Positions 57,809 through 64,000 of a stretch of 64,000 nucleotides of DNA are shown here, piece after piece. Made by a program: the position numbers and the translations under genes. How positions within the stretch are numbered: position 1 is the stretch's first letter; every line of letters begins with the position of its first letter. The notes beneath the pieces were generated by a model, which worked only from the letters and a program-made list of their open reading frames with translations, made no database searches and was not told the origin of the DNA. This DNA comes from Celoporthe dispersa. Its lineage: Eukaryota > Ascomycota > Sordariomycetes > Diaporthales > Cryphonectriaceae. Location of the stretch: contig WAID01000007.1 of the NCBI GenBank assembly GCA_016584495.1, positions 4,326,001 through 4,390,000 of the forward strand, given 5' to 3'.

Positions 57809-58755
57809 ATGGGACCCGACAGCACACATATACCATTCCGTCTCGACGGCAAGGTCGCGCTTGTGACCGGCTCCGGCCGGGGCATAGGCGCAGCCATGGC
57901 GACAGAGCTTGGCCGTGCTGGCGCCAAGGTCATAGTTAATTATGCAAAGTCGATAGGGCCTGCTGAGAAGCTGGTGGAGGAGATCAAGGCGCTAGGCACA
58001 GATGCCGTCGCCTTGCAGGCCGATGTCAGCAAGGTCCCAGACACAATTCGGCTTTTCGATGAGGCTGTCAAGGTCTGGAGCCGGCTGGACATTGTCTGCT
58101 CCAACGCTGGCGTTGTTTCCTTCGGCCACCTCGAAGAGGTCACCGAGGTGAGCATAACGTCTCTCTGTTTTAAACCTGACGGTGCGGGCCTTGGGAAGTT
58201 TGGAGTTTACTAATAATTTATGGCTTTAGGAGGAATTTGACCGAGTATTCACCATCAACACACGAGGCCAATTCTTTGTGGCACGTGAGGCGTACAAGCA
58301 CCTCAGTCACGGGGGGCGCATCATACTCATGAGTTCCAACACGGCCCACTCGTTTGCCGTCCCCAGGCACTCAGTGTACTCCGGATCAAAGGGCGCTGTC
58401 GAGTCTTTCGTCAAGATTCTAGCCATCGACTGCGGAAAGAAGAGGATTACCGTCAATGCTGTTGCCCCTGGAGGGACCGTGACCGATATGTTTCACGATG
58501 TGGCCAAGCACTACATCCCAAACGGTGACAAATACACGGCGCCACAGCTGCAAGATGTAGGTCATTTTCGATCGATCTTCCAAGATCACCAAGCAAATTG
58601 AGTACACCTGCTGACTCTGCTAGATGGCTGCTCACGCTTCACCCCTTGTCCGAAATGGCTATCCCCGGGATGTCGCTAACGTGGTTGTATTCTTGGCCAG
58701 CAAAGAAGGCGAGTGGGTTAATGGAAAAGTGGTCGGAGTTGATGGGGGAGCATGA
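57809..58755 (+). CDS. Tetrahydroxynaphthalene/emodin reductase-like SDR (MdpC/Ver-1/ClaC-like)
   Basis: 265 residues in exons 57809-58147, 58230-58556 and 58624-58755. VALVTGSGRGIGAAMATELGR is the NADPH loop. DIVCSNAGVVSFGHLEEVTEEEFDRVF, ILMSSNTAH and YSGSKGAVESF give the catalytic set. CGKKRITVNAVAPGGTVTDMF is diagnostic for the T3HN/T4HN reductase and versicolorin reductase group. The length matches the family. With the divergent dehydratase-like gene it forms the usual pair for anthraquinone deoxygenation. A G run of six at 58312-58317 is in frame here, unlike those in five other genes. Confidence 0.94.
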
Positions 58756-59723
58756 CTTTGGAGATCGTCGAGCAGATATCTTAGGCAGAAGGCTCAGAGA
58801 ACCTTCACAGTGTCATGAATGTATACTACTCTAGACGCTCCATATTTCGTATTCAACTGCCAGGATAGATAATATTGTGCTTGTATAGCCTAACATACTT
58901 GAACTAATATTAAGCCGGCGTGATGTAGAATAGCGGCCTTCTAACAGTAAATGAGACAATTATAGAATACATCTACTATGCTTGAAGAGATTTGCAATGA
59001 TAATACGAATATACAAAGTCAGACCTGAATTGAGTTAGGGATGGATAGTAATATTTTGGCGTGACGTTTTAGTGAAGCGGGTGGGCGAAGAACAAGGGGG
59101 GGAGGGGGGGCTAGTGGCCATCTAACTCACGGTAGACTTCGTAGTTTGATGAACTTTCTGTGTAAAGGGAACTCGTACAGTACGGCAGCTTCGGGAAACG
59201 GCTCATAGCTGTAAAGAAATTGATTGAAGTTCGCATTCTCTTTAAGTAGTCTGACATGCGCCCAGAAGTAAATCTCGAAATTGACTCCTCATCTCAAGAC
59301 GTTTTGGCAGCAACATGATCACACAACCTTTCTCGTATCACAATGGACCACAATCATACAACTTATAAAGGAAAAGCAAGAATCTCCTTTGACTCAAACA
59401 TACGTTCGCACAGACGGTACTCATTCGGTGGTTGATCTGTCACGGGCCTTTGTCCCTCACGGCGGAGTTTGTAAGCGCGGCTCGGAACTTACGGATATTA
59501 CATACTCAGCCAAGTACTGTGTATGTACTCTTTTCAATGTGAGAGCCGGGACTGGGACTTACGATAAGCTCCGGCAGGCGGAATTTATACCATCTCGGTC
59601 ACGAGGGTGATCTATCACCTTTTCTGCAACCACCAGCAGGAAGCTTTTATAAAAAGGCCATCCGCAGGCCATTCAGATGTTTGTCGAATTGTGCACCATA
59701 CCCCTCAATTTCACAACGAAAAA
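58756..59723. other. Intergenic region, no supported gene
   Basis: About 970 AT-rich bases with a G-rich tract at 59094-59110. I see no gene. Confidence 0.5.
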
Positions 59724-60206
59724 ATGTCTTCCAAACCATACGACTATCCAACTCCTCCCACTTGGCAGGAAGCGATTGCGGTGATGGAGCAGCGACGTGC
59801 GCTCCTTCATCTGCCCGCCGGCGCCAGCAACAGCAGCAGCGACACCCAACACGACAGCGCCTGTCATATGTGCGATCACAGAGGGCCCAGTACATGGGGC
59901 TTCACGACCACCGGTGCAGGTCGCTTCGAGCATCCGCATTTCAACCAAGCCCAAGGCTTCGGAAAACAATGGCCAGGCCACGGAGGATGCGGGCTGGGAC
60001 AACAGCAACAGGGTGGTCGTGCCCACGGGCTTCAAGCTTGGGTATCTCGTGGACCACCGACTCAGTTCCCCGGATACACACATCCTGGCCTCGGTTTCCG
60101 TTCAGGACATGGCGATGGTGGTGGACCTTGGGGCGGCTGGGGGCCCTCTACAAATTCCCACACTGGCACGTCAATCAAAGTGGAGAGTAAGAATACAAAG
60201 GAATAG
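59724..60206 (+). CDS. Hypothetical Gly/His/Gln-rich small protein, uncertain
   Basis: I do not recognise this gene. An ATG in a good context (GAAAAAATGTC) opens 160 codons. The first third (SKPYDYPTPPTWQEAIAVMEQ) looks like ordinary protein. The remainder is low-complexity, rich in Gly, His, Gln and Trp, with GGPWGGWGPS near the end. A second frame over 59970-60180 has high GC at third positions and also looks protein-like (VVVPTGFKLGYLVDHRLS). A frame change or an intron could therefore join the two. Either reading may be wrong. Confidence 0.35.
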   Translation: MSSKPYDYPTPPTWQEAIAVMEQRRALLHLPAGASNSSSDTQHDSACHMCDHRGPSTWGFTTTGAGRFEHPHFNQAQGFGKQWPGHGGCGLGQQQQGGRAHGLQAWVSRGPPTQFPGYTHPGLGFRSGHGDGGGPWGGWGPSTNSHTGTSIKVESKNTKE

Positions 60207-61998
60207 GTTTCAAACCTTCTAAGTCTCAAAGGTACGTCCGTCCGTATTCAGTTCCTCGCATTTAAGTCGGGACGTCTTTTGGTGTTTTTTTTTCTTCCCC
60301 GCTAACTTCAGGCTAGCGATAGGACTCCCAATTGATTCACTGCTACAGTCATAATTTCGAGCTAGAGGAGGACGTGAACTTTCCGGTACTGGTTTGCTAA
60401 GTTCTGTGGTGGATGATATGGATCCGAGCGGAACAGAGGAGGCACCTTCATAGATACAAAAAACAAAACCTACTTACCTCCGCTAAAGTCGGGCGATACG
60501 AACGCTCCTCCTTTTACATATATACAGCCCATCCCTAGCCTAGATGCACGCCTTTCGGACATGATCACTAGCATAGAGTACCAGATCAGATTAGAGCTAC
60601 GGACCATTCTTCATTGTCCCGACGCTGCTATCATCAGCTTCAAGGAAACTCTGGCTGTGCGGATGCGATGTTTTCATTAATTCAAGCCTTTTTAGCAAAG
60701 TAATCTTTTTGTAGGTTATTCTCTACTCATAGTACATCTAAGTCGCCTGTAGTGTAGTAGACATAGGTCCTACCGGCCTATTCACTATTTGTGTACGCTT
60801 AATTTTACACGATACCACCTCGAGTGTAGCCCGCATGAATAAGTACAGCATTCCACCATGCACGGTAGCTGTGAATAGCTACATATACAAAGTGATCTGC
60901 CTAGTTTTCTGCTAATATGACAGAGCAGTCCTAGCTGGCAAGGGAAAACGATCGGTGGGGAGAATGGCCGCTAATATTCATTCATGAGTTTGGTACTTGA
61001 CAGCTAGAACTGTAATGAGGCTATCTGAAGATTTGAGGCGGCTGTTGATGACAAGCATCCCCACGCCGTCCTTGACCGTCTGCACGATGCCCACCAGCTC
61101 GGATAGCTCGATTTCTCCCTGATTGGCTAATTAGATCATAGCTAGGTCGCCCGCCCGCGAAATCGTTGGATGAACCATCATAATTAGGAGGGAAGTAAAG
61201 AGCAATAGTAAACTATATCAGATCAAGTCAAACTCATAGAATATTGGTAAATCATTGCTTCCATCTGAACTTGGTGTGAGCTTAGAATAAAATAGTAATA
61301 AACGTCATTGAAAACCTATGTACAAGGTCAATTGAATAAATAAATAAACATGAGATTATATATTCAATTTTTTCGTTTAACTTGCGTCTGGAAGCAGCTA
61401 TGGGGAGTCTCACTCACTATGATGTTTAGAGCTGCTAGCCACGAATCGATTTACTGATTTATTAGCTAGAGAAAATTCTCGCTCAATTGGGCTGAGATCT
61501 TGTTCGTTATTGAAAGCTATCACCGGGGAATGCTTTCAACATCCATTGTGTTGCTGGCCCGATTAGGACTAGCTCGGAGGCACCCATTCTATATAGAGGT
61601 GCGTTTGCTCTCTAGCAATATTTGAACCATTTATTGAGCTTTTTTTTTTTTTTTTTTTGCAGTGCTTTCTAATATGCTTTCAGCATTGCTTTTACTTATT
61701 TTTAACATCCTGCATAACACTTCACCTTCATTGATTGCGGAATTACGCTCTTGGTGTTGATAATTTTAGCAATCTTTGATCGATTATGCAGAAAGGTCTC
61801 TGCGCATGGAGACAAGCCATTTGGCATGAAATCCGCGTTGTCCATCCGCAATGAGTGTGATTCATAGAGTAGTTTGAAACAGAGAAAACTAGCATAATAA
61901 CAAACTTTGATTAGCAAATAGTCGACATTATTGCAACAATCGACCTTAATTACACAGCATCCTAAAGCTATTATTATCCATGTCTCTTTCTAAATTCA
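60207..61998. other. AT-rich intergenic region with one coding-like fragment
   Basis: About 1.8 kb. Most of it is AT-rich, with a 19-base T run at 61640-61658. A GC-rich island at 60978-61118 on the minus strand reads as a 46-codon exon-like piece ending in TGA (ELSELVGIVQTVKDGVGMLV). I cannot assign it to a family or find its other exons, so it may be a gene remnant. Confidence 0.4.
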
Positions 61999-63975
61999 TT
62001 ACACGAGATCTGATAGCCCAGCTTGAATAATGTGTTGCTTCAGCGTTCCATTTAAGGTGATGCCAAAAGGGCCTTCCTCGAGTGCACAAAAGGAATCGTT
62101 GCTCGGCATCTCGCCAGCTTGAAAGTAACTAGCGATTTTCGAAAATCCGCAGATGTTCTGAGTAGTTCTTGAGGTATGCTAAACAACAATTAGCTTAATA
62201 ACGATATGCAACATGTATTTTTAGCTGATGTACTTACGCCCATCCCATCAATGATAAGAACCTGAGCGTTCTCGTAGTTCGGCTTTGAGGAAAGCGCGCT
62301 GTGATTCAAGTCAGCAGGGCGACTCGTCACAGAAAGGTGATCACTCACTTATCGAGCGGAGTGACCGGATCGTAAGTGTTGCCAACAAAGAGAATAGGAG
62401 TCGTTGTGTTGCCACCGAACGGCCCTGAGAAAATCTCTGTTGCTTCGATCGGCCAACCGGTACATGCGACCATCGTTTTGATCCAGATATCTCCAACGAT
62501 GCTTTGCTCATCAAGATCCTCCAAAAGAGGCCTCAAGTCTTCCATAGTCTTGTTATACCATATATTACCTTGATCTGAGCACAGAATACCCAAAGTCCAC
62601 TGTGGGTTCGAGGTCTCATAACTGCCGAGTCCAGGAACCCCATAAATTGTTTCAGCGTCTTCAGCCCACGTGCGCAATTGCTTGGTCGAAATGGCACTTT
62701 CGAGGCCGAGTAAGACATCTGGCAATGCGCTGAAGTACGAGAATGGAGTTACTGCGGTCGTCAAGAGTCCATTTTTCAAGACGAGTAAGGCTGACTCGAT
62801 GTCTGTAGCGTTAGCCCAACCTTCTGATTCAGCTTTCCGGGGATCGAGCTGCACGAATGATCGATTAAATCGATCATAGATGTCTTTAGCAGTGGACCCT
62901 GTATAGAAAGAACAATCTAATGGCCCAGCCTCATGACAGTAAATGAAGAAGGCGGCAATAACCCCATCTAGATGCAAGACAGAGTTGGTAGTGTAGTTGG
63001 TGAGATAGCCCTCCGGGCTCACGTTTCCATCCAAAACCATATTACCCACTCTGTTAGGAAACATAGAGGCGAACGTCTGCCCGAGGAATGTGCCGTAGCT
63101 GATACCGTAGTAGTTCAAAAGATGGCTAGGCTTCGCAGCTGTCTTGCTGTCTTCGGTTGCGGCAAAGGCATCGACGATGCTGAGCATGTCCCTCGCCGTG
63201 GTGGCGGTGGACATGTGTGGCCCCGCCTCGATTTCTCGGCCTATAGTCATCTCGCATTGCGCGCCAAGTACATCGCCAAATTTAATGAAGCCTTCGTAGT
63301 ACTGATCTGCCATTCGTGGCACTGACCGGAGATCCAAGGTATTGTTCCGAGTTGAGGAGGCTGAACAGTTGGCGAGAGGTTCACTGAGATAGATGCCTCT
63401 GGGGTCAAACCCAACGAAGTCCCAATTGCTTCCGATTACAGCCTGGCGGGTCAAAAGCAGATGTTAGCCCTAGCTCTATGTGCCTTTGAAGGACACACAT
63501 GGAAGAAATTGCATAAGCTGATAGGTAATCGATCGACCTATCTCGTCCTAGAAAATCTTATACCTTCTTCGGACCGGTGGTGGGATTTGTATACTAACCT
63601 GAAGGGTAGGCCCATACTCTAAGACTTCGTCTACACCGGAGTCTCCAGGTCCGCCAGGATTCAGTAGAATCATACCCTGATACGGTCCTGAGGTCGAATT
63701 GAGCTGCGCATTGTATTTGACGAGGGCAACCGAAGCTCGGCCAAGGTCGGCATTCTGGTAATCGAGCGGTACCTTGAAAATAGGTTAGCATGAGAGGGCA
63801 GGCAGAGCAGGCCAGAACTAACATCTAGCTTCGCGCAGAAGAATCCGTCGTCGCAAGGACACCAAACAAGTTCCCTGTTTGGGATGATCGTAGAGAAAGT
63901 GCAATTACCCGAGAAATATGCACGGGCTAGTTGCAAGAAGCCCACTAAAGGGAGAAAAGGTGTCATGCCCATCAT
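61999..63975 (-). CDS. Secreted serine peptidase/hydrolase, TAP-like S33 family
   Basis: 553 residues in five exons (63975-63823, 63772-63599, 63442-62349, 62298-62238 and 62178-61999), all in frame. MMGMTPFLPLVGFLQLARA suits a signal peptide. ILLNPGGPGDSG is the oxyanion region, NYYGISYGTFLGQTF holds the nucleophile Ser, NTYDPVTPLD the Asp and GMGHTS the His. C-rich stretches and N-glycosylation sites fit an extracellular tripeptidyl-aminopeptidase-like enzyme. It is separated from the biosynthetic cluster by about 3 kb and probably lies outside it. Confidence 0.93.
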
Positions 63976-64000
63976 AATATGGATCCAGAAATTGGAATTT

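Noticed and set aside
62603..62620. GGTTCGAGGTC resembling a tRNA B box
   Set aside because: It lies in conserved peptidase coding sequence, and no A box or cloverleaf surrounds it.

Overview
The window comes from a filamentous ascomycete (Pezizomycotina). Most genes carry short GT-AG introns of about 50-130 bases. There are three Zn2Cys6 regulators, a multidomain highly reducing polyketide synthase (HR-PKS), cytochromes P450, 12- and 14-helix transporters and a seven-helix fungal rhodopsin-type protein. No tRNA, rRNA, CRISPR array or complete transposon was seen. The species cannot be named from the sequence.

Region A (1 to about 20.9 kb) is a secondary-metabolite locus built on an HR-PKS that runs off the left edge. 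With it lie a short-chain dehydrogenase (SDR), a LovD-like serine acyltransferase, a P450, an alpha/beta hydrolase of the polyketide-transferase (Fma-AT/af380) type, a rhodopsin-like membrane protein and a secreted bicovalent FAD oxidase. The PKS has KS, AT, DH, ER and KR domains, but its C-methyltransferase has lost the SAM-binding core. The two acyl-handling enzymes suggest the chain is released onto or joined to another molecule.

Region B (about 21.9-37.8 kb) looks catabolic. It holds two related Zn2Cys6 activators, an MFS permease, a beta-hydroxyacid dehydrogenase, an aldehyde dehydrogenase, a class V aminotransferase and an amino-acid permease. Three genes on the minus strand between 21.9 and 30.8 kb (regulator, permease, aldehyde dehydrogenase) carry ten in-frame stops, all TAA or TAG and none TGA. 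This is the pattern expected from CpA-to-TpA mutation, as in repeat-induced point mutation (RIP). Neighbouring genes are intact or nearly so.

Region C (38.0-58.8 kb) is a second biosynthetic cluster. It has an AflR-type regulator, a questin-oxidase-family Baeyer-Villiger enzyme, an NmrA/AvfA-like oxidoreductase, an SDR, two paralogous SnoaL-like proteins, a 14-helix MFS exporter, a SAM methyltransferase, a P450, an FAD monooxygenase, a scytalone-dehydratase-like protein and a tetrahydroxynaphthalene-reductase-like SDR. This matches the tailoring half of emodin/chrysophanol to benzophenone to (tetrahydro)xanthone pathways such as monodictyphenone and neosartorin. The non-reducing PKS, thioesterase and anthrone oxidase those pathways need are absent from the window.

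The right end (59-64 kb) is mostly AT-rich intergenic DNA, followed by a secreted TAP/S33-type peptidase.

Seven otherwise convincing genes each contain one single-base frame break. Five of these lie exactly in a six-base G/C run. Sequence error must be excluded before any of them is called a pseudogene.
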